Below, in pieces: positions 54,258 through 64,000 of a stretch of DNA of 64,000 bases. Origin of the DNA: Semisulcospira habei (taxonomy: Eukaryota > Mollusca > Gastropoda > Semisulcospiridae); the NCBI GenBank assembly GCA_036245525.1, contig BTPG01000002.1, forward strand, positions 124,418,951 to 124,482,950, read 5' to 3'. How positions within the stretch are numbered: the first letter of the stretch is position 1; every line of letters begins with the position of its first letter. Under the pieces are notes generated by a model that was not told the DNA's origin, searched no databases, and worked only from the letters and a program-made list of their open reading frames with translations. The translations under genes and the position numbers were made by a program.

Positions 54258-54318
54258 GAAGCACTGATTCTCACGAGACCCCTTGTTATGGCGGTGGGGT
54301 CATGATAATCAGTGCCTC
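54258..54318. repeat. Hairpin related to the 54008 MITE core
   Basis: GAAGCACTGATTCTCACGAG and ACCCC (54258-54282) face GGGGTCATGATAATCAGTGCC (54296-54316). The arm is a diverged version of GAGGCATAGATCCTCATGAG. No clean ends found. Confidence 0.7.
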
Positions 54319-54846
54319 TTGCTGATGGAACAGTCCGGGTGAAGAACGTGAACTATCAGCAGGCCGATTTACCCGGTCTCTTCCATCAGCAAAAGGCGCT
54401 GACCGGAGGGACAGGGCCCGGGCGGAAATCTGCCGCTGTAAAGTATAAAGAGCGTACTAATCTCGCCGCAAAACTTGATGACAACACAATACGCCGCGCC
54501 CGCTTGTGAATCCAAGCCGGACCTAGCTTTGTACGACTTGAGATGGGAATTGCGCTAATGCAGGGTCGATACATGTAGATGTAGGTGTCTTCTGTAGAGG
54601 CTAAAGGAGTCAACTTTGCTTTGAAGAGACTCACTACGTAAATCTGCCCAGCTTGATACTACTACCCGGTGAAAATGTACCGAGCGTTACTGTTATTCCA
54701 CTCTGGCGTGAAATATCCACCTACATTACGTGACACGCTTTTCGGGTGACGTCAAGCACAGAACTTGATGGCCGGGCGTGAATCAGTTTGTCGGCCGTAG
54801 CAGCATAACTTGAAATCGCGCCCAGTCGGCCAGCGAGAGTTCGAAA
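54319..54846. other. No gene recognised
   Basis: The frame at 54312-54509 (plus) has no family motif. Sequence is moderately CpG-rich. Confidence 0.35.
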
Positions 54847-54859
54847 CCTAGGTAGATTT

Positions 54860-56124
54860 ACTTACTTACGCCTGTCACCCCTACCCGGGTATAGGCCGTC
54901 GACGAGAGACCTCCAGCGACTCCTGTCCTGTGCTTCTCCTTCGATTTTACTCCAGGTGGTTCCCATTCTCTTGATGTCTGCTTGGAGGTCTCGACGCCAG
55001 GAGTTTCTCGGCCTACCTCTTTTCCTCTTTCCCTGGGGATTCCATGACAATGCCTGCCTAGTGATACTGGAAGCTGGCTTTCTCAGACTGTGACCAATCC
55101 ATCCCCATCTTCTTCGCCCAATTTCATTCTCTGCTGTTATCTGCTCTGTTCTCTCCCAGAGTCTGATGTTGCTGATCTTCTCTGGCCAGTGGATTTTCAA
55201 AATTCTTCTAAGGCAACTGTTTATGAAGATCTGTACTCTGTTGACAGTGGTTTTTGTCAATCTCCAAGTCTCTGCTCCATATAGGAGAACTGCTTTTACG
55301 TTGGAGTTGAAAATCCGGACTTTGGTGTTTTGTGACAGCTCTCTGGAACTCCACACTTATTCAACTGGAGAAAGGCTGCTCTGGCTTTACCGATTCGTGC
55401 TCTGACATCTGCATCAGTGCCGCCTTTTTTGTCTATGATAGGTGAAGGACTCCACCTCCTCCAACGGGGTGCCAGCAAGCAAGACTGGTTCTTCCCTGGT
55501 TGCGTTCAGCCTCATTGTCTTTGTTTTCTGTTTGTGGATGGTGAGGCCCACTTGGGACGAGATGTCAGCAAGCCTCGTGGTCTTGTCCTGGATTTGTTGA
55601 TGCGTGTGGGACAGTAATGCCAAGTCATCTGCAAAATCGAGGTCGTCAAGCTGTGTCCACAGTGTCCACTGTATTCCGCTTCTTCTCTGCTCTGTGGTCC
55701 TCTTCATGACCCAGTCTATGGCCAGTAGGAAGAGGAACGGAGACAGCAGACACCCCTGCCTGACACCGGTTCTGACCTGGAGCTCCCTGGTGAACTGCCC
55801 TTCGTGGATCACGCGACATGTCATGCCATCGTAGCTGCTCTTGATCAGGCGGACGAACTTTGTGGGTATACCGTAGTGTCGTAGGAGTTTCCACAGGGTC
55901 TCTCGGTCCACGCTGTCAAATGCTTTCTCGTAATCCACAAAGTTGACGTACAGCGGGGAGCTCCACTCCAGAGACTGTTCCACGATGATGCGGAGAGTGG
56001 CGATCTGGTCTGTACATGATCGGTTTTTCCTGAATCCTGCTTGCTGGTCTCTCAGCTGGGGGTCAATGGAGCTCTTCATTCTCTCCAGGATGATCCTGTT
56101 GAAGACCTTTCCTGGTACTGACAG
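54860..56124 (-). mobile_element. 5'-truncated RTE-like LINE with 13-bp target duplication
   Basis: Flanked by the direct repeat CCTAGGTAGATTT at 54847-54859 and 56125-56137. On the minus strand it begins abruptly inside the RT and ends in (TAAG)n at the 3' edge, the tail also seen at about 26015. Close relative of 24050-26035. Confidence 0.92.
54862..56124 (-). pseudogene. RTE-like LINE reverse transcriptase (truncated, one frameshift)
   Basis: LSVPGKVFNRIILERMKSSI, DQQAGFRKNRSCTDQIATLR, the first palm motif SPLYVNFVDYEKAFDSVDR, VRTGVRQGCLLSPFLFLLAI and the catalytic LDDLDFADDLALLSHTHQQ follow in order, then EEVESFTY. A small frameshift near 55430-55440 and another near 55350 separate this from [13 protein letters not shown] sequence, [40 protein letters not shown] and DGLYPGRGDRRK at the end (about 54862). 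The palm motifs are intact, but the endonuclease and fingers are missing, so it cannot act alone. Confidence 0.9.
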
Positions 56125-56170
56125 CCTAGGTAGATTTGCAACCACGAAAATCTGACTCGGCGTGGATTCA

Positions 56171-56333
56171 AAAAAGTTAAGCGTTTAGGGCCTAACGTCT
56201 TCTTTCCACAACGAAGGTGATTTCAAAGACGGGGCACTGAATAGGGTCTCAGTGAACAAAGTTTGACCCTAGTCCCAAGACCTTTCGGACGAGAGTCGAA
56301 CGCTCAATCACCGAGCCATCCAGCTCCCCGCGA
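56171..56333 (-). mobile_element. tRNA-derived SINE with 10-bp target duplication
   Basis: Flanked by CGTGGATTCA at 56161-56170 and 56334-56343. The minus strand begins GGGGAGCTGGATGGCTCGG. TGGCTCGGTGATTGAGCG matches a Pol III A box, and GACTAGGGTCAAACTTTG stands where a B box would be, in degenerate form. The body ends GACGTTAGGCCCTAAACGC and a T-run. About 163 bp. The tail module (CGTTARNCCC) recurs at 57286-57357 and 61018-61072. Confidence 0.8.
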
Positions 56334-56506
56334 CGTGGATTCACTCCTGTTTAGATTCGTACTGGCTAGATTCACGCTGGGTAGATTGTCGGGCGGGATC
56401 TCTCTGAAATAGCGAACTTGATAGTTTTAGCAAGAGAGAATCAATGAATCTTTATTTTACAACGGTAAAGATATTAACAATGCCAGTGGCAATGCCATTC
56501 AAATCT

Positions 56507-56627
<121 letters not shown>

Positions 56628-56669
56628 ATGCCAGAGGCAATGGCCATCAATTTTAAATCTGAGAGAGAG

Positions 56670-57280
56670 ACAGACAGACAGACAGAGTCGGAAAGAGACA
56701 GAGAGCATCAGTGTACGAATTACGCGGAGAAATTTGTTTTGCAGCGCATCACTGATGGAAACTCGTATCACGGATAGATACTGACGCTGAAAGCCTAATC
56801 CAATCGCTGACCCCCAGCCTACGTTGAATTGTTACACTTATTCATTATGTAGCTGTCTGATTTTAATATACAGTAAAATACTATCAATAAGTTGAAATTA
56901 CATTAAAAGGTCAAATCTTATTTAATAAGATACATGCCAGAAAAAGAAGTATGATAGAGGCAAAGAAAAAGTGTCTGTTGTGATAGAATGCATTTTACTT
57001 TGCTAAAATACCCCGGCTGGAATGTTGACTATTTTATATGAGGCTGATCAACACGAACATTTGTAGCAACAACGAACACAACACACGTTACAACCAAGTC
57101 ATGTCAGCTGCATGCAATGGCTTATGTTACCCCTACAGTAACTAACTCCTATTTAAATTTTCAAATTTGCACGAAATCTGAGACGACATAAAGCCAGTCT
57201 GAAAACAACTTTATTCAAAATTTGATGGAAACATTTTTATATGAATCCACACACCTATTGACATACCTAGTTCTTTATCT
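56670..57280. other. No gene recognised
   Basis: (GACA)n near 56675-56690, then AT-rich sequence with no supported feature. Confidence 0.35.
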
Positions 57281-57285
57281 CTTTT

Positions 57286-57357
57286 CCGCCGTGAGATGGC
57301 CTTAGTCGCCTGCTCGGCGTTAAACCCAAATAACTAACTAACTAACTAACTAACTCT
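57286..57357 (+). repeat. SINE-type tail fragment with (TAAC)n
   Basis: CCGCCGTGAGATGGCCTTAG, TCGCCTGCTCGGCGTTAAAC and CCAAATAAC followed by about six TAAC/CTAA units. The head is missing. The same module is at 61018-61072 (CCGCCGTGAGATGTCACCTG, GGCGTAAAACCCCAATA). Confidence 0.65.
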
Positions 57358-57715
57358 TTATCTCTTTTACCTTGCCCTTTCCGATGGGTCACTCCAAATT
57401 AGTATGCCTAGGAAGGTCTTACCAGCAGGTGTCTTTGTACTACGTTTGGGCTTCGTGTTGTGAATAGTATTTGAGGGAAAAAAGGTCTTTTGTCAAAATA
57501 TTGCTAGTTTTGACGTATTTCCTGATCGCCTGTGACCTTGACCTTTGAGAGAGGTCACTAAAATTGGTACGTTTAGAAAGGTCTGGCCTGGACTAAGTTT
57601 GAAGTCTGTGTCTTGAATGGAAAATACAACGGACAGACGACCACTGGCCCATTTCATAGACTTACTTTTGCTATCGCACATGAGCCAAGATGTGTATGGT
57701 GGACTACTTCAATCC
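57358..57715 (+). repeat. Rpt-C fragment (3' part)
   Basis: GATGGGTCACTCCAAATTAG, GTGACCTTGACCTTTGAGAG, GTCACTAAAATTGGTACG and CCCATTTCATAGACTTACTT with TTGCTATCGCACATGAGCC: the last two sub-units and the end of Rpt-C. Confidence 0.8.
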
Positions 57716-59425
57716 GAGCAAAATATTCCCACAAAAAGAAGACAAAGAAGAAGAAGAAATACGTTTGGATTTACAAACCTTGCTTGGTTTTTATTTTATT
57801 TTTATTTTTTTTTATTTTTTAGCCGTACTTAAGTAACTATGGTAATACGACTAATAGTCTAGCAGCTTACGCACTTTAGTCTGCAGAGATAAGTGGTTCG
57901 TCAAAAGAGTAACAATGGTTTGCAGGTACGAAACGAAAGTACTAATGCCATATGGTTTAGGCATAGCAACAATATTTGTCCTTAGGATGGAGACATTTTT
58001 GTAGAAGTGTTTTTCGAAAGCTATTTTTCGCTGTGAGGGAACCAGTCCTCGTACACGGCCCGGATAAGGTGCAAGACATTTTTAGTGCATAGCATTGAAA
58101 AATTCAAGCATATGTAACCCAGATTCTTCAGAAAAAGATGATCCTTAATTAACACCCATTCCCTCTCTCTCAGAAAGTAATACCAAAAGGTTTTCCCAAA
58201 CAGTTTAAAAAGATATTTATTTTCGCTATAACATCAATAATAGGATCAATTAACCGGTTGTATGGCAACACAAAAACATCAGTGACTCAGAGACAAAATA
58301 AAGCATGAGAGAGCAGACTGACAGCAACCCCATCCGTGGACACTGTAATAAACAACAAAAGAAATATAGGTGCCATAACATAAAACAAAAGGCAATGTTT
58401 TTTCCCATTACAAATATTCATACTAGAACATAACTGAGCAAATCCGTGGGACCTAATACAAAATAGATCATTCGATTTAACTGCAAAACCCCTCACAGCA
58501 AAAACACAGTATATTAGGGCTATGTTATGCCTGTTTGATCTGGCCCGAGCAGCTCAAGCGCAACAAAGCTATACAAATCACCCTGTTTAAACTTATTCCA
58601 TAAGTTTAATACATGTCGGTTAATACAACAGCGCAATTGTATCATCTCAACACCAAGAAATCCACCCTTTAAGCCCCATTTAAGACTGTAGGTGAAAATC
58701 CAATTACAAACACTAATCAATATATGGCTCAAAACACCCAAGATATTACCAATTCCACAGATACATGTTGAGACAAAGATACACATGGTTCTTGTTCTAT
58801 TAGAATCCAAGAATATCCCCTGCATCACAATATAATTCGCATAAAAAGAAACTCATCCTATACATTTAATGCAATCCCTAATGAAATCTACAATATTTCG
58901 TAATTAAAACACTTTACCAACCTGAATTAGCATCCGAGAGGTCAGTGCATGCTCTCTGTCCCCGCTCAAACAATAAAATGGCAGAGGAAGAGGAATTATC
59001 AAAGAGGAAATTGCCACAACAGGAAGTAAAAAATCAGAACCAAAATAATCACTAAAATATTACAAACTACACCAAAAAGTATTGTGGCAATATTATTACA
59101 AGGTCATTTCCAAAACCAAAACTAAAAATATGCTTGAGGAAAAAGGAAATTTATTGGTCTCTGTCTAAAAAGGAAAACAACAAGAACAATTATAATGTCA
59201 ATCCACTAAGCTTACTCAAAATACAACTTATTAACCTATCACAGAGGTGATATGGGTTACACATACAAGTTACAAGTTTATTCCAGTGAGTAAATTAAAA
59301 TCATGAGCAAGTAAACATGCATACATATTTACGATAAAATAATTTAAAAAGGAATATTTTTAATGCCGTAAGCATACTCGCGTCGCTAGTTTTAAAATAG
59401 CGGTCAGCGAGATGCCTTCGAAAGA
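57716..59425. other. No clear gene; possible LINE C-terminus at about 58520-58760 (minus)
   Basis: The minus-strand frame 58520-58828 contains GFLGVEMIQLRCCINRHVLN and LWNKFKQGD, which faintly resembles the tail of some LINE reverse transcriptases. There is no supporting upstream palm motif, so this is weak. The rest is AT-rich with no recognised feature. Confidence 0.3.
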
Positions 59426-59429
59426 AGTC

Positions 59430-59960
59430 GATCAGACGCGCACGGTTGATGCAGCTTTACTTTGCTCCTGAAGTGAAACAGAGATTATTTTGGATTTGAA
59501 CTTTGAAGTACATCTTATCAACGTCATATACGTTATTTTTCCTGGTCTTGAAAATAGCCTTTCCCATAAAACTCCGTCTTTTGTGGGAGGAAAGCATATC
59601 GAAAGTAAACTCCCTTCGTGCGGCATGTTGTGCATTGTGTCTGCCGACCATCTTCAACATTCTGAAGACTTTTTGTCCAGATACAGCATGCATGTTGTTC
59701 GTCTATTTCCCTGCCTAACGGCTCTAAGTGTAGGACTGCTCTTTTTTATTAGTGGAGATGGGATTTTTAACTGGTCAAGCTGGTCGCACAAGCCAGGCAA
59801 ACTGAAATCCATCTCCGAACCGTTTCCATCTAAATCACCATGTTCATCTAAACACCTAAATATAACAATTTTAGCTTTTGCAACCCATTCAGCCAATTCG
59901 CACTCAAGTACTCACAAGAACTCTTATGATCAAGCTTTATCGGGACTGCATGAGACACAA
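59430..59960 (-). other. Unidentified region with overlapping open frames
   Basis: The minus strand has three successive overlapping frames (59654-59896, 59457-59693, 59432-59635) with mixed-composition peptides such as FRCLDEHGDLDGNGSEMDF and KRRSFMGKAIFKTRKNN. The plus strand is also open at 59490-59969. It could be a decayed exon or retroelement remnant; no family recognised, and direction is uncertain. Confidence 0.3.
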
Positions 59961-60150
59961 TACAGATAGTAGCCCTCTCCATTATATTACATGTTTTATT
60001 TATTTATTTATGTATTATTGACTCATTTATGTATTCACTTACATATTTATTTATTATTTATCCTTTTAATTATGGATGGAAGGAATTCCTTGAAGAACAT
60101 GATCACTAGTGGTATGGTAGTGGCCACCAAGGAGAGGAATTTTTTTTTCA

Positions 60151-60545
60151 ATATGCATACATCTGTGCATGTTCATAATCTATCCTTTACTTAGCATGCA
60201 TATTCATAGGTCCCAGGTATCTCCAACTTATTTTATTTATTAATTTATTATTTTATTTATTTGTTTGTGATGTGTGTTTGCACATACACATCAGCATACA
60301 AGATGAGAACCTACATGTACACATATATGGTAATAGGTACCACCCACTCCCCACCCCACATACACACACAAAACCAGACAACACCCATCAACAGATATGC
60401 ACATCTGTCCATGTTCAAAATATATCCTTTACTTGGTATTCAATGTCCCAGGTATCTTTGATTTACCTTATTTTATTTATTTAAATTTATTATTTATTTT
60501 TGTTTGTTTGTAAAGTAGGTTTTGTACATACACATCAGCATACAA
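60151..60545. repeat. Two direct copies of an about 155-bp AT-rich unit
   Basis: Copy 1 at about 60151-60305 and copy 2 at about 60393-60545. Both have ATATGCAYACATCTG, ATGTTCAWAATMTATCC, TTTACTT, CCCAGGTATCT, a TTTATT-rich stretch and ACATACACATCAGCATACAA. Confidence 0.75.
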
Positions 60546-61017
60546 CAAGAAAATATACACATATATTTAAGGTTGTAGGACACACCTCTTTCGCGCATCT
60601 TTTCTGCGCATTTAGCTACCGCTATCTTGCGTCTGCCGTGACCTGAGACTAGAGGTCACCGAAAAAAACCGCCGTACGGCAAGTCGTATTGCAAACAAGC
60701 TCAATTTATCGATAATTGACAAAAGATATATACTGTCTGAAATAGGTGTGTAAGCTGACTGTTTCTATGCATAAAATGTGTTTCCTCAGAAATAAGATAC
60801 TTTTGCATAAGTTGCGACAAGTCATCGAGCGTCAGTGGTAACGCATAACCATTTCTCAGAAGAAGAAAAAAAAAATGAACGGGCCAACCGAACGGGAGCC
60901 AGGAAAACAACAAAATCTCTTCAGACATCAGCAAGAAAAAGGTAAACTAAAGTAGAAAAAGTGGTTGGTGGTGTATCTGAATGGTTTTCCAACTCTTTAA
61001 GAAAAAAAAGTTTTATG
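60546..61017. other. No gene; paired TGACCT/AGGTCA at 60638-60659
   Basis: GTGACCTGAGACTAGAGGTCAC is an inverted pair of hexamers separated by 8 bases. It is close to GCCGTACGGC at about 60671. No coding feature. Confidence 0.4.
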
Positions 61018-61072
61018 CACCGCCGTGAGATGTCACCTGCATGGCGTAAAACCCCAATAGCTAACTGTCCTT
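61018..61072 (+). repeat. SINE-type tail fragment
   Basis: CACCGCCGTGAGATGTCACC and TGCATGGCGTAAAACCCCAA match 57286-57357. No head with Pol III boxes is visible upstream. Confidence 0.55.
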
Positions 61073-61440
61073 TTATGCATGGAAATTTACAGCCTACCTG
61101 CAATGAAGAAGACTACATTTTATTGTGGGTTGACAGGGGCATGCATTCCATGTATGTCAGTCACCACCTAGAAGTAGAAGTAGAACATTTCCATACATTC
61201 TCAGAGAGCCTTTACTAATACGGTGGAAGGAATGTAGTCCACATTGTAGTGATATTAAACCAGTGCCAGTGCTTATTATTTAGGAAAACATACTGTGTGT
61301 AGTAAAAAGTCCTGCTAAGGGAGAATTTTGCATTACTAACTCAGTAACTGCTTTCAGTACTTAGTAACTTAGTTTTCTCATCCATTCTCTGTCATATGAA
61401 GGCTATATTACAGATTAGGAGATAGGTCCAGCATTTTTTT

Positions 61441-61509
61441 AGTTCAAGGATGGTGCCAGAATAGCTTGGCGGATAATACGCCAATCTATTCTGGCACCAC
61501 CCTTGAACT
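61441..61509. repeat. Strong hairpin of the MITE group
   Basis: AGTTCAAGGATGGTGCCAGA and ATAG (61441-61464) face CTATTCTGGCACCACCCTTG and AACT (61486-61509). The interior pairs TTGGCG with CGCCAA. The arms resemble those at 39519-39580 (ATTCAAGGGTAGTNCCAGA), and the right flank ACTATCATAGTCAC matches other members. TTAA-bounded ends were not established. Confidence 0.75.
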
Positions 61510-61689
61510 ATCATAGTCACATTTATTTCAAGCAGTGGGTGTATCAGGATTAAAAGGGTTACCTAGTAAAACGCTACTATGACTGAAACCCTAATATTTG
61601 TTGACTACCATTTTGGATGACCGTAGAATGTGTGAAAAATACAAATTTGACTAGTACAAAAGCAAGCCTTTATGTTGAGATTAGTGACA

Positions 61690-62165
61690 CTTATTTCAGC
61701 TACCTTTTGGAAAGGTCACACAGGTTGTGAATCAGTTGTGTGCATGAGGCGTACAGACGTGACTTTGCCATTGTTGTTTGTTCTTTGCGGTTTACACAGT
61801 TTTTGTCACATTTATTTTGAAAGTAATAATCTGCCCCTGCATTTAGTTCATGCAAAGTGAAATTGTCATGCTGCCGAACAACACAGTAATAATCATGTAT
61901 TTCATTTCAGGCTAATACTGCTGTTGACCTCTCGCTGTGGAGTCTCAGTACTTTCACCCAGAGTACATACTTGCAAACAAGCGCAGAAGTATGATGCCTA
62001 CACCAACTGACCAAGGTCACACTCACAGCTCAAGTGAAGTGAGGGAAGGTGACACGTATTCTCCTGGACTCAAGGTAAATCATACCAGTAGATCTGTGAT
62101 GAGAATCAGGTGCAGAACACAACACAACTATGGTGTGAATGAACACATCATACTGTAATGCCTTC
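61690..62165 (+). repeat. Segmental duplication, copy 1
   Basis: Starts in Rpt-C-like sequence (TTTTGGAAAGGTCACACAGG). It runs through GCCATTGTTGTTTG, AATTGTCATGCTGCCGAACA, an exon-like block and AGAATCAGGTGCAGAACACA to ACTGTAATGCCTTCTTTCATT. Matches 62480-63125 in order. Confidence 0.8.
61911..62074 (+). other. Exon-like block 1 (164 nt)
   Basis: Preceded by the acceptor-like ATGTATTTCATTTCAG and followed by the donor-like CTCAAG|GTAAAT. The longest frame contains YILANKRRSMMPTPTDQ and VREGDTYSPGLK, but the same frame has stops near the 5' end, so a coding exon would need to start internally. It may be a non-coding exon or a relic. Confidence 0.4.
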
Positions 62166-62224
62166 TTTCATTGGCTCATGTGTGAAGCAAGTGTAAGGCT
62201 ATGTTCTGGGCCATTGGTCATCCA

Positions 62225-62480
62225 TGGTAAACTTTAATGTTGGCATTTTCTCGGAGACTATTCAAACCACAGTCTTCAAACGTAGCCGAAGGATACTTTG
62301 TGGCAAGACCTTTCTTACTCTTAGCCTACCAGTTTGAGTTCAGGCCAAGGGTCATGAGAAATCAAGAAATAGGTAAAAAAAAAAAAAAAAAAGCCATATT
62401 TTGACAAAAGATATTTTTTCTCAAATACTATTCACAACTGTACATAAGCCAGCCCTTTACATATGCTTAGACTCATGGCA
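62225..62480 (-). repeat. Rpt-C fragment, minus strand
   Basis: TGGTAAACTTTAATGTTGGC, ATTTTCTCGGAGACTATTCA, AGGATACTTTGTGGCAAGAC and, further on, AAATACTATTCACAACTG are the reverse of the Rpt-C end and a sub-unit. It separates the two duplication copies. A 17-A run at about 62376-62392. Confidence 0.8.
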
Positions 62481-63125
62481 CTTAAATTTCAGTCACCTGT
62501 TGGAAAGGTCACACAGTTCAGATTAAGAAAATGATCAGTTTTAAATGCACACGAGCGATCCAGGCTTCACCATTGTTGTTTGTGGTGTTCACAGTTTATT
62601 TCACATTAGTTTGAAGGTAGTAATGTGTAAACTAAATGTAGGGACGAATTGGGTGGGTGGGTGGGAGGGGGGGGGGACTCCCCCCACCAGCCCCGAATTG
62701 TTTATAATGCTATAACAAAGTCCCTGTTTGTGGAGTTTTGAACCGACCCACCCTAGAAGTGAAATTGCCATGCTGCCGAATAACACGATAATAAACATGT
62801 ATTTCATTTCAGGTCAGTGCTGCTGTTGACGTCTCACTGCAGAGTCACGCCCAGAGGGTATACTTGCAAACAAGCACAGAAGTATGACGCCTACACCAAG
62901 AAGAGGCAAGAGCTAGTCAGGTCATGTTGCTCAAAGGAGAAGGCCACAGCTAAAAGCAGGCAATTCCAGTTACAGCGGATCAACTAAAGTGAGAGAAGGC
63001 GAAACTTATTGTCCTGGACTCGAGGTAAAGCATACCGATTGATTTGTGAATAGAATCAGGTTCATAACAAAACACAACTGGTTGGAATAAACACATCACA
63101 CTGTAATGCTTTCTTTCATTTTGAA
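62480..63125 (+). repeat. Segmental duplication, copy 2
   Basis: Same order as copy 1: CTGTTGGAAAGGTCACACAG, ACCATTGTTGTTTG, AATTGCCATGCTGCCGAATA, exon-like block, AGAATCAGGTTCATAACAAA and ACTGTAATGCTTTCTTTCATT. It carries an extra G-rich insertion at about 62639-62758 and an extra 48 nt in the exon-like block. Confidence 0.8.
62813..63024 (+). other. Exon-like block 2 (212 nt)
   Basis: The acceptor-like ATGTATTTCATTTCAG and donor-like CTCGAG|GTAAAG are conserved with block 1. The frame matching block 1 reads GILANKHRSMTPTPRRGKS, then a stop, and later KVREGETYCPGLE. The length difference from block 1 is 48, a multiple of three, but the stop argues against simple coding. Confidence 0.4.
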
Positions 63126-63454
63126 GATGGTGTAGTACTAGTACCAGCATTCTCAACAACACCGAATGCTAAAATCACTTGCTGTCAACAAGTGGCACCA
63201 TATTGCATTTGATTTGAAAACTAGAGGGTTGGGCAAGTCTGCAAATACTGTCGTTTTCTTTAATAAGCACTTAGTGCATACAAAAGGACTAGAAAACTCT
63301 GAATACTACCCATTTGGTCCAGTGTGTGCTGTTGCTAAACAGCAATGCGTTGTGTCCTGTTTGAAACAATTTCTGCAAGTTACACTTTGAATATTGATGC
63401 TGATTCTAGATATATGTATACACCCTTTGTGGTCATTTCAAGCTCAATGGCGTC
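63126..63454. other. No recognised gene; open frame 63166-63390
   Basis: A 74-codon plus-strand frame starting MLKSLAVNKWHHIAFDLKT, with KSANTVVFFNKHLVHT; no family recognised. It could be an exon remnant. There is no repeat similarity to the preceding duplication. Confidence 0.3.
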
Positions 63455-64000
63455 TAATTTTTGGCGCACGTGTGATAGCAAAAGTAAGTGTTTGTAATGG
63501 GTTGTCCGTCAACTGTCTGTTATCTGTGGGCAACTTTAACATTGGCATTTCCTCGAAGACTATGCAAGCCTCAGACTTCAAACTTGGCACAAGGGTACTT
63601 TGTGGTAAAATAATTCTAAACATACCAATTTCTGTGACCTTTCAAAGGTCATCTCAAGTAGTATTTTCAACTTCAAACTCAAACTTGCTATGGAGATACC
63701 ACATGATAAGGGTGACAAAAGTTAGTTTCGGGTAGAGTTGTAGTTTTTATCAATGTTTTTGCAAACTTTTCAATAACATTTGGCATGATGATAACACTTT
63801 TCTGTGCATACTAATGTAATCATCCCCTCACAGAGGTCAAGGGTCACAGAGGGTTGACAAATGTGTGAAAAATGAAGGGATTTGGAGAAAAAAAACTCAG
63901 GTTTCACTGGTACAAAATCCAGCCCTATACTTATGTTTAGACATTTTCAGAGACCTGTTGGAGAAGTCAAGCCAAGGTCAAAAAGGTCAGATGTATTATG
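63455..64000 (-). repeat. Rpt-C copy, minus strand, continuing past the window
   Basis: Reverse of the Rpt-C end (GTGATAGCAAAAGTAAGTG, AACTTTAACATTGGCATTTC) followed by sub-units (CAAAGGTCATCTCAAGTAG, CAGAGGTCAAGGGTCACAG). It reaches TGTTGGAGAAGTCAAGCCAA at the window end, the same junction that starts both duplication copies. Confidence 0.8.

Noticed and set aside
56258..56333. A functional tRNA gene
   Set aside because: The A box is recognisable but the B box is degenerate and the sequence continues into a SINE body with a target duplication; no cloverleaf could be drawn.

Overview
The window looks like invertebrate animal DNA, most likely from a lophotrochozoan and probably a mollusc. This is inferred from style rather than from a marker gene. 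Intergenic space is AT-rich and loosely packed, with long (CA/GT)n, (GA)n and (TTA)n microsatellites. RTE-like, CR1/Rex1-like and RNase H-bearing non-LTR retrotransposons, a piggyBac relative, foldback MITEs and a tRNA-derived SINE are all present. No bacterial-style operon, rRNA, tRNA gene or CRISPR array was found.

Only one host gene is convincing: an intronless reading frame at 40487-42745 (minus strand) encoding a 752-residue protein with nine C2H2 zinc fingers. Two duplicated exon-like blocks near 61911-62074 and 62813-63024 have consensus splice sites but no clean reading frame. Everything else recognisable is a transposable element or simple repeat.

Layout: 0-3.7 kb, a foldback element with terminal inverted repeats, then unassigned DNA. 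3.75-7.1 kb, a nearly full-length decayed RTE-like LINE (minus). 7.15-8.5 kb, three tandem arrays. 8.6-10.6 kb, a second LINE (minus). 10.6-14.5 kb, little. 14.5-17.1 kb, a Tigger-like tandem array, interspersed repeats (here called Rpt-A) and CR1-like 3' ends, one nested in another repeat. 18.66-20.4 kb, a broken piggyBac transposase. 21.8-26.6 kb, LINE fragments including an RNase H module and an RTE copy with its middle replaced. 26.6-29.5 kb, a repeat family (here Rpt-B) carrying a TATA-like palindrome. 29.76-30.52 kb, a TTAA-flanked non-autonomous element with GGTCC palindromes. 34.2-36.2 kb, two tandem copies of a repeat rich in TGACC half-sites. 38-39.7 kb, LINE and MITE fragments. 40.5-42.7 kb, the zinc-finger gene. 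43.3-51.9 kb, Rex1/CR1-like LINE copies. 52-54.3 kb, hairpin MITEs. 54.86-56.33 kb, an RTE copy and a tRNA-like SINE, each with its own target duplication. 57-64 kb, repeat fragments and a segmental duplication.

The clearest result is a nested-insertion history at 47.6-51.9 kb. A Rex1-like LINE was hit once by an 838-bp segment filled by a Pro/Thr/Ala-rich open frame (8-bp target duplication). It was hit again by a 628-bp C-rich terminal-inverted-repeat element (5-bp duplication). Removing each insertion plus one duplication copy restores the LINE reading frame exactly. A second theme is a set of about 180-bp TTAA-type hairpin elements that share arm and end motifs and may be mobilised by piggyBac-like transposases such as the one whose wreck lies at 18.66 kb. 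All family names for repeats are working labels of mine; no database was searched.
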